Shown here piece by piece: positions 1 through 10,606 of a DNA stretch of 64,000 nt. Origin of the DNA: Sambucus nigra (Eukaryota; Streptophyta; Magnoliopsida; Dipsacales; Adoxaceae); assembly GCA_949130495.1 (NCBI GenBank), contig OX422221.1, forward strand, positions 152,191,741 through 152,255,740. Reading direction: 5' to 3'. How positions within the stretch are numbered: the first letter of the stretch is position 1; every line of letters starts with the position of its first letter. Both the position numbers and the translations under genes were made by a program. Below the pieces are notes generated by a model. It was not told the origin of the DNA and did no database searches. It was given only the letters and a program-made list of their open reading frames with translations.

Positions 1-384
1 TTGTTCCTATCTGATGCAATATTGAGAGGTACCCCATGTAATTTTACAATCTTTGTGAGGAAAAGCCTAGCATACTGCTCTGATGTATAGTCTATTCGGC
101 CGGATAAAAAGTGAGGTATCTTTATCAATCGATCAATAATTACCCAAATAGACTCATGCCCCCATTGTGACATAGGTAGCCTTGTGATAAATTCCATGGA
201 AATCTCCCCCATTTCCACATCAAGGTCTCAAGAGGCAATATGACACCTGTGAGATGCTGATGGTTTACCTTCACCAACTGGCATATGGCACACTTTGACA
301 CAAAGATTGCTATGTCCTTCTTTATTCATGTCCACTAATATTAGCACCCCAAGTACTGGTACATCTTATACCCATAGGAGTTGA
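1..384 (-). pseudogene. Integrase fragment of outer gypsy element T
   Basis: On the minus strand this reads as the zinc-binding end and first part of the catalytic core of a chromovirus-type integrase. The reading goes from a KMY box near 365, through KKDIAIFVSKCAICQLVK around 270-325, to a WKWE-like box near 205, and ends in an ASDR catalytic-Asp box near base 10. Several stops and at least one frameshift break it, so it is not functional. It is cut by the window start on one side and by the insertion of element A on the other. The matching upstream part (IHP before the KMY box) lies at 14484-14530, so A sits inside this gene. Confidence 0.8.
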
Positions 385-1340
385 TGATGCTAAGATTCAA
401 CACCACCAGATAAGAGGTGGAGAGCTCAAACAGTGATAACAATGGCAGCCATAGAGGTATATATGCATAAGTATATAGAAGGTGATGCGTATAAGAGGAA
501 TGAAGATAATGATGTATAGTGGTTTAGCCAATCTGGCCTACATCCACTGTGAGTGTGTGATCCACTAAATATGGGTGCTAATGGCCTCGGATACAATGGA
601 CATAAGGTCACTCTCTCTCTACTGTGTGTTCAAGCAGAGTTTTAGCTAGTTTTTCAATTCTCGATCCCTTTACAAGGTTGAAGATGACCAGTATATAGGG
701 CTTGGGGGTTTAGTGTGCCCCCAAGCATGCATGGTGCATGTGAATGATGATCTAGCCAATCCCTTGTTGACACCTGGATGTGCCACTTGCAATTAATGAT
801 GATAGAATATTCCCTCATGAGAGGGGATGATATTGTTATAACGGTTTAGTCCACGTGCTATATGAGTCCCACGCGCACTGTTACACGTGTCTCCCAAGTC
901 ACACGCTATGATGATGTCACCCTTGACCTAGGATGCCAAGCCGAGGCTAAAGTTGGTGCTGAAATCAGGCCCGGCTGGATGGGAGCCTCGTATTGTCGTC
1001 CCCTCATAGGGTCGTCCGGCTCATGATGAGGGGTCGGCCCTTTAAAGGGTCTTCTGGTCCATGATGGGGGTCGTCCCCTTGAAGGGTCGTTTGGGCCATG
1101 ATGAGTGGTTGGCCCCTACCGAGGGTCATTTGGGCCTTGATGAGGGGTCGACCCCTTGAAGGGTCATCTGGTCCATGATGGGGGGTCAGTCCCTTGAAGG
1201 GTCGTCTAATCTTAGCCGAGGGATCATCTTGGACGATCCTTCCTATAATGGTACTGTGGCCATTGGACTCATCCTGACCTGAGACCTCGTCTGGGTGGAG
1301 GACACCCTGGCCCTGGCCGAGGGTATATATGGGTATATCA
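385..1340 (-). repeat. 3' LTR of element A
   Basis: This 956-bp repeat matches 13486-14483. On the plus strand it begins TGATGCTAAG and ends GGGTATATCA, so in element orientation it starts TGATATACCC and ends AGCATCA, with the canonical TG/CA ends. The inner edge is set by the adjoining purine tract at 1341-1357. It is 42 bp shorter than the 5' LTR, mainly because it has one fewer unit of an internal repeat at 1011-1215. Confidence 0.92.
1011..1215. repeat. About 40-bp tandem repeat inside the A 3' LTR
   Basis: Successive units contain GGGTCGTC, then a GGCCATGATG-like word, then a GGGGTCGGCCCC-like palindrome and TTGAAGGGTC. About five degenerate copies are seen here. The units resemble the array at 14111-14355 in the other LTR. 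Confidence 0.8.
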
Positions 1341-1357
1341 ATCACCTCCCATCCCTT
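1341..1357 (-). other. Polypurine tract of element A
   Basis: On the minus strand this reads AAGGGATGGGAGGTGAT, directly before the TGATATACCC start of the 3' LTR. It is the expected second-strand priming site and confirms the inner LTR boundary. Confidence 0.85.
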
Positions 1358-2366
1358 AGCCATCAATTTTTATTGAGATCGTTGAGGGGTAATGTTGCCT
1401 TGGAATTCTCAAGTGTGTGGTCAGGTGGATAAGTGATATGTGTCAAGTTGCATATTGTCCGGTGTCCATCGTCATTTCAGTTTCCCAGATGTGGCGATTG
1501 CACACTCAGCTTGGGACTTTGTGCCCTAATTATGCCTCTCCTCGTGGGCTACATTTTGCATTGATGATTGAGCCCACTAGTAAAAAACTATTTACAGGAT
1601 TTTTAAAACATTTATTCTTTTCTTCTTCTTCTTCTTCTTCTTCGCGCACCAGCTTTCTCTCTTTAGCTTTTTAACAGCTCAATCGTTATTTTTTGCAATT
1701 TTAGCTTTTGCTTCTGCATTTCAAACTTCATTGAGTCGTCGTCTTCGTCCTCAGGTAACTCTTCTGCCACAAATTCCTCTTTTAGCTTCTATTTTCATTT
1801 TGTTTCTTACATTTGGGTTTCTTTCCCCGCTTTTCCCCGCTTTTTGTATTTTTTTCGGCGTGAAACCACCTTACTGTGGTGGCTATAGGGATGAGCCATA
1901 GGTCTTGGGCATCTTAAGGTACTTCCCCCACCTTCTAGTGGTTATTTAGCCTTTCTTTATGGCAATTCTTAGGTTTTCGTGTTTTTTGGCATTCGTCCCC
2001 GACGAACTGAGTTTTCTTTGTTCTTGAGCGTTCATCTAAAAAACTCTTCATTTCTTTAGGTTTGATCCAAAAGTCAAACTTAGTCCACTATGAACTTGTT
2101 TGTGGTTGGCTTAAATAATTTCCTTAAAGTGCAGGGTCGTCCCCTTAATGCTTATAAGACTTTATGATTTAGCCGAGGAATTTCCAACCTTGAAAGAGAG
2201 ATTCTTCACTAAGATTAGGTATTTAGAGGAAGAGTAGGAGAGAAGATGAAGGGCTAACCCTAATTGGGTATGACCCATATTCCCCATTCCTTTATCCACA
2301 TTAACACCATTTGAGTCCTGTGGGTCTTCCTATCGTCTAGCCGAGAGTCAGGCGTACGAGGGAGAG
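1358..2366. other. Untranslated region between LTR and antisense gene of A
   Basis: I see no protein domain here. It holds a TTC microsatellite at about 1619-1643 and pyrimidine-rich stretches (1615-1900). In the plus direction it lies upstream of the antisense gene, so it could be that gene's leader or promoter, but I see no clear TATA box at a convincing distance. Sequences resembling splice sites (for example an AG/GTAACT near 1755) occur but are not supported by a second copy, because the equivalent part of element B is missing. Confidence 0.5.
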
Positions 2367-4516
2367 ATGAATGAGAGAGCATCATCACCAACAGGTGCTT
2401 GGCCTTCTGGGAGGAGAGACACGTCCACTCCTGGCCTAAGCCGACAGGACGAGGGGATGGTACATTCTGAGGTTGTCCCTGTGATAACATTGTACCTTCT
2501 TTCTTTCCAAGTGGCCTTTTTAGGTGGTCCACCGATAGGCGACGAGGCCAAGAGACCTGGGGATGAGGATGATATTGAGGATTGGGATGCTGATCAAGTT
2601 GACACTTCTAGTGCCTCGTCTTACGTTTCATCCGTTAGGGATCATAACCTCTTGCTATGGAGGCACACATTTGGCATACAACCCAATATAACTATGAGGG
2701 TCCCAAATGCAATTGAGAGAGTCTTCAAGGGGAATGATGAGGAAGTTGCTATTTATGAGCAAATGCTCAGGGTAGGTGTTAGGTTCCCTCTGCATCCTGC
2801 AATAGTTGACATACTATCTTCCCTTGGGGTTCCTCCTTCTCAACTTCCCCCCAACTCTTGGAGAATCATCCTCGACTATATCTCCCTCTCGAAGAATACT
2901 TTCATTGATGAGCCCTCGACTGATCTTATTATAGCCTACTACAATATCACTTACTCGTCCAAGCAACTTGGATACTTTCATCTAGGGGAGAGGAAGTCCG
3001 ACAAAAGACTCCTTCACGTGGCACAAACTTAAAACCACGATTGGAAAAATATATTTTTCTTCATCTATGGGGATTTGGATTTTGCTATCGAGGTAGAGCC
3101 ATTAAAAAATAGCCCGAGGGTTCCAAGGTCATGGTCCAACCATTTAATGAGAGCACGGTCTGACCTCGGACTCAACTTGGATGAGAGGGACATTGTTGAC
3201 TACCTGAAGGAACAAGGGAAGAGGGCGAACTTCACAAAATTGAAAATTTGATGACCCCTCATTTTCTTAAAGAAGCTGGTCTGAGGGTCGGCCCCCTGAC
3301 AGAATTATGTGAGTTGATTTGTGCTCCACTTTTATTTTTCAAGTGTTTTCTCTTTGCCATTGTATATTTCTGAAGTATCGTCTCCTTTTCAGGTCATCCT
3401 GCAAATATATCTGACCAACTCTGGGAGATGACTTCTCCAAGTTTACTGTCTGTCTTGGGAAAGAAAAAGGGCAAAGAGCCCCAACAGACTCAGAAGAAGA
3501 CAAAGGCCGTGGGGCAGACACAGGTGGAGTCATCTGTCGATAGTTGCAAAAGGAAGGAGCCTGGAGTTCCTGGGGGCTCTCGGCCTGACTCACGGACGAG
3601 GGCGAGGGTAGAGGTATCTCAGGCACACACTGAGGGGACCAGATCCTCTTCTAGTATGGGTGCTTATTAGTTTTAGAATATGACTTTCCTTAAGGCTGAA
3701 CCCTCCTCCCTCATAGCCAACCTGAGGGAGGACAAAGCCTCGATGTTTTCTACTCCCTCGACCGAAGATTATGATTTCTTATCAAAGATGCCCTCGACCA
3801 AGGTCTATGACTACATTCTCCACACTCTGGCTTAGTTATTTCTTTCAACTTCATATTTTAATTCATCAACATTTAATCAACTGTTCCCTCATCCCCTTAC
3901 TATGTGCTCCCTGTGTAGTCTATCTGCGCCTTCACATCTGCCACCAACTGGATGGATGTGAACCAACAAAAGTTCCATGAGGTCGAGAGAGCTATTCATA
4001 ATGAGGCTGACTTGAAAACAAAACTGGAGACTGCCAGGGATAAGCTGGAGAGTGCAAGGACTAAGCATGAAAGGGTCCTGGCTGAGCTGGTGAAGCAGCA
4101 TGAGGCTGACCTGAATGTGAATAACACCCTCATTAAAGAAAAGGAAGAAAACTTGACCAACCAGGGGGCCCAATTCAAGGCTAAACTTAATGAGGCAGTG
4201 AAAAAAGCCGAGGCCGGTGCAGTGGAGGCTTACAAGCTCTCCGACGAGTTCTAGGGCTTTGGGCTTGAGTACCTGGAGAGGGGAACTAAGATGGCTTATC
4301 GGTGGGTCGTCTTAAAATTTATAGATGTCGTGTCGTCTATCCGTACCTCTCTTGAAGAAGTGGAGATGGAAGACCCCTCATAACCTAGGCTCTAGCCTTT
4401 GTAGAGTCTCAAGTGCACATCGAAGGCAGAGGCACCTCTGAGGATCGTCCTGTTTTCGTCGCTGAAGAGATTTCTCTAGTTTATGTTGAAGCCCTGTCCT
4501 CCGATGTTGCTCAATA
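2367..4516 (+). pseudogene. Antisense intron-containing gene of element A (Transposase_28-like)
   Basis: This plus-strand gene lies opposite to gag-pol, between pol and the 3' LTR. Exon 1 (2367-3308) encodes a domain like the plant family named 'putative gypsy type transposon' (Pfam Transposase_28): FPLHPAIVDILSSLG and PSQLPPNSWR around residues 134-170, then WKNIFFFIYGDLDF after an in-frame stop at 3030-3032. An 84-bp intron with GTGAGT donor and TTTTCAG acceptor spans 3309-3392. A basic Ser/Gln-rich exon follows, then a second acceptor ending at 3918. The last exon (3919-4516) encodes a Lys/Glu-rich coiled coil and an acidic tail, with a stop at 4252-4254. Element B carries the same gene with the same splice signals. 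Its function is unknown, and the two stops suggest this copy is dead. Confidence 0.72.
3309..3392 (+). other. Intron in the antisense gene of A
   Basis: The donor GTGAGTTG and acceptor CTCCTTTTCAG flank a T-rich 84-bp segment. The donor word and its protein context recur in element B at 47138, where the interior sequence is quite different. This is the pattern expected of a conserved splice site with a freely evolving intron. Confidence 0.65.
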
Positions 4517-4683
4517 GGGTGGCTGTGTGTAGCCCGTACCCTTTGTTTGTAATTTTTTTTTTGTACTTTACTTTCTTGGACATGTTTGTGACAATTCATA
4601 ATAGAATCTCTCTTCCTGTCTTCTATGCTTGCCTCCTGTATGATTTGTTTTGACGGATATTTGGGTTGCCCATCTTATAAGTC
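4517..4683. other. Spacer between antisense gene and tandem array
   Basis: T-rich non-coding sequence following the stop of the antisense gene. It may be that gene's 3' untranslated region. No other feature is seen. Confidence 0.4.
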
Positions 4684-7235
4684 CCCCCCTCATATTTTTT
4701 TAGAGTGAATGGAGGGTCGTCTCTACCATTCACCCTCATCTTAGCCGAGGGTGGTTTCCACCAAATAAATGATGTTTTAAATTTCAAGTCCCCCCTCGTC
4801 TTTCTTGAAAGGGAATGGAGGGTCGTCCCTACCATTCACTCTCATCTTAGCCGAGGGTGGTTATCCACCAAATTAATGATGTTTTCAATTATTTCAAGTC
4901 CCCCCTCGTCTTTCTTGAGCGTGAATAAGGGTCATCCCCACCGTTGACCCTCATCATAGCCGAGGGTGGTTTCCACCAAATTAATGATATTTTCAATTAT
5001 TTTAAGTCCCCCTCGTCTTTCTTGAGGGTGAGTGGGGGGTCGTCCCCACAATTCACCCTCATCATAGCTGAGGGTGGTTACCACCAAGTTAATGATGTTT
5101 TCAATTATTTCAAGTCCCCCTGTCTTTCTGGAGGGTGAATGGGGGGTTGTCCCCACCATTTACCCTCATCATAGCAGAGGGTGGTTTCCACCAAATTAAT
5201 GATGTTTTCAATTATTTCAAGTTCCCCCTCGTCTTTCTTGAGAGTGAATGGGGGGTCTTCCCCACCATTTATCCTCATCATAGCCGAGGGTGGTTTCCAC
5301 CAAATAAATGATGTTTTAAATTTCAAGTCCCCCCTCGTCTTTCTTGAGAGGGAATGGATGGTTGTCCCCACCATTGACCCTCATTATAGCCGAGAGTGGT
5401 TTCCACAAAATTAATGATGTTGTCAATTATTTTCAGTCCTCCCTCGTCTTTCTTAAGGGTGAATAAGGGTCGTCCCCACCATTGACCCTCATCATAGCCG
5501 ATGGTGGTTTCCACCAAATTAATGATATTTTCAATTATTTCAAGTCCCCCTCGTCTTTCTTGAGGGTGAGTGGGGGGTCGTCCCCACCATTCACCCTCAT
5601 CATAGCCGAGGGTGGTTACCACCAAGTTAATGATGTTTTCAATTATTTCAAGTCCCCCCTCGTCTTTCTAGAGGGTGAATGGGGGGTTGTCCCCACCGTT
5701 TATCCTCATCATAGCCCAGGGTGGTTTCCACCAAATAAATGATGTTTTAAATTTCAAGTCCCTCCTCGTCTTTCTTGAGAGGGAATGGATGGTTATCACC
5801 ACCATTGACCCTCATCATAGCCGAGGGTGGTTTCCACAAAATTAATGATGTTTTCAATTATTTCCAGTCCCCCTCGTCTTTCTTGAGGGTGAATAAGGGT
5901 CGTCACCACCATTGACCCTCATCGTAGCCGAGGGTGGTTTGCACCAAATTAATGTTTTCAATTATTTCAAGTCCCCCCTCGTCTTTCTTGAGGGTGAATG
6001 GTGGGTCGTCCTCACCATTTATCCTCATCATAGCTGAGGGTGGTTTTCACCAAATAAATGATGTTTTAAATTTCAAGTCCCCCCTCGTCTTTCTTGAGAG
6101 GGAATGGAGGGTCGTCCCTACCATTTACCATCATCTTATCCGAAGGTGGTTATCCACCAAATTAATGATGTTTTCAATTATTTCAAGTCCCCCTCATCTT
6201 TCTTGAGAGTGAATAAGGGTCGTCCCCACCATTGACCCTCATCATAGCAGAGGGTGGTTTCCACCAAATAAATGATGTTTTCAATTATTTCAAGTCCCCA
6301 CTCGTCTTTATAGAGGGCGAGTGGGGGGTCGTCCCCACCATTCATCCTCATCATAGCCGAGGGTGGTTACCACCAAGTTAATTATGTTTTCAATTATTTC
6401 AAGTCCCCCCGCGTGTTTCTTGAGGGTGAATGGGGGGGTCGTCCCCACCATCTACCCTCATCATAGCCGAGGGTTGTTTCCACCAAATTAATGATGTTTT
6501 CAATTATTTCAAGTCCCCCCCTCATTTTTCTTGAGGTTGAATGAGGGGTCATCCCCACCATTTATCCTCATCATAGCCGAGGGTGGTTTCCACCAAATAA
6601 ATGATGTTTTAAATTTCAAGTACCCCCTCATCTTTCTTGAGAGGGAATGGATGGTCGTCCCCACCATTGACCCTCATCATAGCCGAGGGTGGTTTCCACC
6701 AAATTAATGATATTTTCAATTATTTTAAGTCCCCCTCGTATTTCTTGAGGGTGAGTGGGTGGTCGTCCCCACAATTCACCCTCATCATAGCTGAAGGTGG
6801 TTACCACCAAGTTAATGATGTTTTCAATTATTTCAAGTCCCCCCTGTCTTTTTGGAGGGTGAATGGGGGGTTGTCCCCACCGTTTATCCTCATCATAGCC
6901 GAGGGTGGTTTCCACCAAATTAATGATGTTTTACATTTCAAGTCCCCCATCATCTTTCTTGAGAGGGAATGGAGGGTCGTCCCTAACATTCACCCTCATC
7001 ATAGCCGAGAGTGGTATCCACCAAATTAATGATATTTTCAATTATTTCCAGTCTCCCTTGTCTTTCTTGAGGGTGAATAAGGGTCGTCCCTACCATTGAA
7101 CCTCATCTTAGCCGAGGGTGGTTATCCAACAAATTAATGATGTTTTCAATTATTTCAAGTCACCCCTCGTCTTTCTTGAGGGTGAATAAAGGGGCATCCC
7201 CACCATTTACCCTCATCATAACTGAGGGTGGTTTA
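4684..7235. repeat. Tandem array of 24 units of about 107 bp in element A
   Basis: A head-to-tail array in the untranslated region between integrase and the antisense gene. The anchor word TCATCATAGCCGAGGG recurs 24 times from about 4737 to 7212 at steps of 106-110 bp. Each unit holds an imperfect palindrome GGGGGGTCGTCCCC, the anchor, GGTGGTTTCCACCA, an AT-rich AATTAATGATGTTTTCAA stretch and a CCCCCTCGTCTTTCTTGA stretch. Two monomer types are visible. The 106-bp type has AAATAAATGATGTTTTAAATTT, and the 108-bp type has AATTATTTCAAG after the anchor. Tandem arrays in this position are known from Tat-lineage elements and have been proposed as a source of satellite DNA. Long reading frames through it are repeat artefacts. 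Confidence 0.95.
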
Positions 7236-7367
7236 ACGACGATAACCCTAATCATACTAGAATTAACAAACACAACATGAGTGGCCAATATGACATTCTC
7301 ATTAACATTCCAAGTGTTCTGTTGGAGCAACACATTCATTACAACTATGGTCCGATAGGACATTACA

Positions 7368-8480
7368 TTATTGATAGTATTCCTTCAAATGATCTGCATT
7401 CCAGGGGTTGGAAAAGGGTTCCCCCTAAAGGTTTTCTAGTCTGTAGCTTCCAGGGACAACTTCATCAATGACTCTATATGGGATATACCAATTTGGGTGG
7501 ATCTTGTTAGGATTTTGCCAAGTCTTTTTTAGGACTAGGTCCCCCACAGCGATTGGCCTTTGCTTCACCCTCTGTTTGTAAAACCTGGCAGTCCTCTGCT
7601 GGTAGGTAGCTTGCCTTATCTCAACGTCTTACCTCCTTTACTCGATCAAGTCTAAGTCAAGTCTCCTTTCTTCCATATTACTCTGGGGGTCATACATTGG
7701 ACTCTATGAGTAGGAAACCCAATCTCAGTGGGGATGACGGCCTCTAAGCCATACGCCAACATGAACGGGGTTTCTATGGTAGGAGTCTTTTCCGTCGTCC
7801 TATAGGCCCACAGTACAGCGTACAACTCCTCAACCCATCTTCCTTTTTCCTCCTCATGTTTCTTGTTGATCTCGTCTAGAATTTTTCTATTTGTGACTTC
7901 AGTTTGCCCATTAGCCTGAGGTTGTCCTTGGGTAGAGAAGAACTGTTTTAACCCCGTTCTTTCACAGTATTTCTCCAGGGATACATTCTTGAATTGAGTC
8001 CCATTATCTGAGATGAGGATGTTGGGTAGACCATATCTGCATATAATGTTTTTCCAGATGAACTGGAAGGTCTTCTGCTCGGTAATCTTGACCATTGGCT
8101 CCACTTCCATCCATTTTGAGAAATAGTCAATTGCTACGATCAGGTATCGATAGTTATTGACGACCCTAGGCAAGGGTCCTACTAGATCGATTCCCCATAC
8201 TGCGAATGACCATGGGGATGTGATGGAGGTAAGAGGATGATGAGGTTAGTGAGGGATGATGGCGAACCTTTGACATTTATCACACTTTTTTACGTATGTC
8301 ATGGCATCTTTCCCCAAGTTTGGCCACTAATATCCCTAGGTTACTATCCTCTTTTCTAATTACCTGCCCCCAATATGGCTTGAACATGACCCGTCATGCA
8401 CATCTTGCAAGATGTGTGGGACCTCATACGGGTGCACTCATCTGAGCAAGGGGATCAAGAACCCCTTTTCTTACAAGGTG
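7368..8480 (-). pseudogene. Integrase of element A
   Basis: This is the integrase that inserts element DNA into the genome. The zinc-binding region lies at about 8270-8420 and the catalytic core in an open 173-codon stretch (8173-7652). The core has all three acidic residues: Asp16 in VAIDYFSKW, Asp56 in LISDNGTQF and Glu92 in NGQTEVTNR, with 35 residues between the last two (DD35E). It is followed by LWAYRTT and the PFMLAYGLEAVIP box. The C-terminal part continues to NPWNADHLKEYY and a stop at 7368-7370, with frameshifts between 7470 and 7650. The core could fold, but the whole protein is interrupted. Confidence 0.9.
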
Positions 8481-9190
8481 TCTCCGATGATAGTTAATTT
8501 TGCAGCTCTGTATCTCAACTTCTTCCTTTCTTGTTTTGCTTCGGTAACTACCCCTATTTTTGTATCTGACTAGAGGGTCCATCCATGATGCTTCACTGTT
8601 AATATTTAAGCAAGATCCGAGTGTTCACTTTGGTCGAAGCAAAATTTCCATTGGGACTGTCCTCCTGATATCTGTCTTAGTTGCTGAGGCCATCCTAGCA
8701 AGCACATCGGCTAAACCATTATTAAGCCTAGGTATCCTCTTCAATTTTACTTCTTTGAAGATTTTCAATAGTGACTTCACTCTTTCAAGATATTTGGCCA
8801 TTCTATCATCCTTAGCCTCGTATGCTCCTAGTATTTGATTCACCACTTTGAATCACTATGGACCAAGATCTGGCCAACACTAAGAGACCTAGCTAATGAG
8901 AGGCTTGCTATCAGGGATTCATATTCAGACTCATTCTTAAAGTCTTTGAAGTTGAACCTGAGGGCGTACTCAATGTCTGTGCTATCGGGAGCTGATATTA
9001 TTAATCCAACCCCACTTCCTCTCTAGCAAGAGGACCCAACGAAGAGGTTCCATACAACATGTTCCTCTGAGAAATTTCCCTCTGTGAGGGATCCTTGTAT
9101 AAAGAGATATCTTCCCTCTTTGTTTTCGATAACTTTTTCTCTAGCGATGCTTGTCTCAGCCTTATATATGGATGGGTAAACAATTCTGCC
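8481..9190 (-). pseudogene. Second (archaeal/plant-type) RNase H of element A
   Basis: This RNase H domain lies between the RT-linked RNase H and integrase, the hallmark of the Tat lineage. Reading leftward it shows FNFKDFKNESEYESL at about 8900-8950 (Glu in the helix), then VHSDSK and VVNQILGAYEAKD around 8800-8870, then RIPRLNNGLADVLARMAS at 8690-8740. Those acidic positions match RNase H catalytic sites. The 8420-8600 stretch is the linker to integrase. Frameshifts occur near 8850 and 9000. Confidence 0.8.
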
Positions 9191-9770
9191 TTACCAGGTA
9201 TCTGTCTTCTTGAGGCTTTCATCTTTTGCCTCATCATCTTCCCAAGTAAATTCTTCCACAAAATCTGCTAATGCTTTCCCCTTAATGTCCACCCTAGGTT
9301 GATATACAATGTCAAACTCTCCCAGCTCTATGGCGCAGGCCATTAGCCTCCCTAATTTTTTTAGCTTGTGCAAAACCTGCCTAAGAGGAGAGCTAGTGAG
9401 GATGACCATTGTGTGGTAATGGAAGTACGACTTTATCTTTCTTGATGCATGGATCACGGCATAGGATAACTTCTCCATCAGTGGGTATCTTTGATCTGCC
9501 CCTGGAGTTCCTTACTGTTGAAATACATGGGCTTTTATACCCCATCCTCTTCTCTCATAATGGCTGCACTGATGGCTAATTCTGAGATGGCTAGGTACAC
9601 ATGTAGTCGTTCACCCTTCACTGGTCGTGACAACAACAAGGGAGACCCTAGGTACGACTTCAATTCTTTGAAAGCCTGGTCACACTCTTCGTTCCATTCG
9701 AAGGCTTTTCTGAGAATTTTGAAGAAGGGTAAACACTTGTCTGTGGCTCTGGATACGAACCTATTCAAAG
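9191..9770 (-). pseudogene. RT-linked RNase H of element A
   Basis: This domain degrades the RNA of the RNA-DNA hybrid after reverse transcription. The segment 9768-9535 reads LNRFVSRATDKCLPFF-like connection sequence and ends in REEDGV. The segment 9478-9191 reads EKLSYAVIHASRKI, SYFHYHTMVILT and ELGEFDIVYQPR, then KALADFVEEFTWE. A break lies near 9480-9535. It is continuous with RT on the right and the second RNase H on the left. Confidence 0.88.
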
Positions 9771-10606
9771 AAGCTACTCGCCCTGTGAGCCTCTAAACAT
9801 TTTTAATGGTACTAGGGGTCTTCATTTCTAAGAGGGCCTTTATCTTCTCAGGATTGGTCTCAATGACTCATTAATCGATGATGAACCCCAAGAACTTCCC
9901 TGCTCTGACCCCGAAGACACATTTGGCTGGGTTGAGCTTCATCCTATACTTGTTCATCATGTGAAGGTCCTCTCGAGGTCAGCCATATGATCCTCGGCCT
10001 TCAAACTCTTGGTTAACATGTCATCTATATATACCTCAATGGACTTCCCCATTTGGTCTTCAAACATTTTATTCACAAGGCACTGATACGTTGCCCCCTA
10101 ATTCTTTAGGACAAATTGCATGACCCTATAAGAGTATGTCCCCTTATCGATAATGAAAGCCTTTTTTCTGAATCCTTGGGTTTTATGAAGATCTAGTTGT
10201 AGCCTGAATTGGCATCCATGAAGCTCATTATCTCATGGCCTGTGGTAACATCTACCATATAATCAATGCGAGGGAGATGGAATCTATCTTTCGAACAATG
10301 TTTGTTGAGGTCAGTGAAGTCTACCCACATCCTCCACTTCCCATTGGCTTTTGGGACTATGACTGGGTTGGACAGCCATTCGGGATATATGACCTCCCTG
10401 ATAAACTCACCATCTTCTAGCTTCTTGACCTCGTCCCTTATGACCTCATATTTTTCTTGAGAATAAATTATCCTCTTTTGTTTTACTGACTTTGCACCCT
10501 CTACCACGTTGAGCTTATGGCACATGATTTCAGGGTCGATCCATGGTATATCTGCATGAATCCATGGAAAGACGTTCTGTCTTCTTCTTAACAACTTGAT
10601 GAGGTC
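9771..10606 (-). pseudogene. Reverse transcriptase of element A
   Basis: This is the polymerase that copies element RNA into DNA. The right part (10594-10193) is open: PWIHADIPWIDPEIMCHKLN, then YPEWLSNPVIVPKANGKWRM, WVDFTDLNK and SFMDANSGYN. The reading continues as TYSYRVMQFVLKN (10110-10150) with a stop before GATYQ, then LVNKMFEDQ and the catalytic box VYIDDM near 10016-10040, with both aspartates present. Stops and a frameshift follow at 9890-9990. The order and the PEWL and DLNK boxes fit Tat-type gypsy elements. Confidence 0.9.

Noticed and set aside
1417..1674. 85-codon frame ending in a poly-Ser tract
   Set aside because: It rests on a TTC microsatellite and has no counterpart elsewhere in the family sequence seen here.
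4705..7099. Open frames of 64-130 codons with a 36-residue repeat in the tandem array, on both strands
   Set aside because: A 108-bp unit without stops yields repeats in frame automatically. The 106-bp units break the frame, and both strands are equally open, so this is not a protein.
4684..7235. Array considered as a CRISPR-like or direct-repeat/spacer structure
   Set aside because: Units are contiguous and similar throughout, with no unique spacers, and the setting is a plant retrotransposon.
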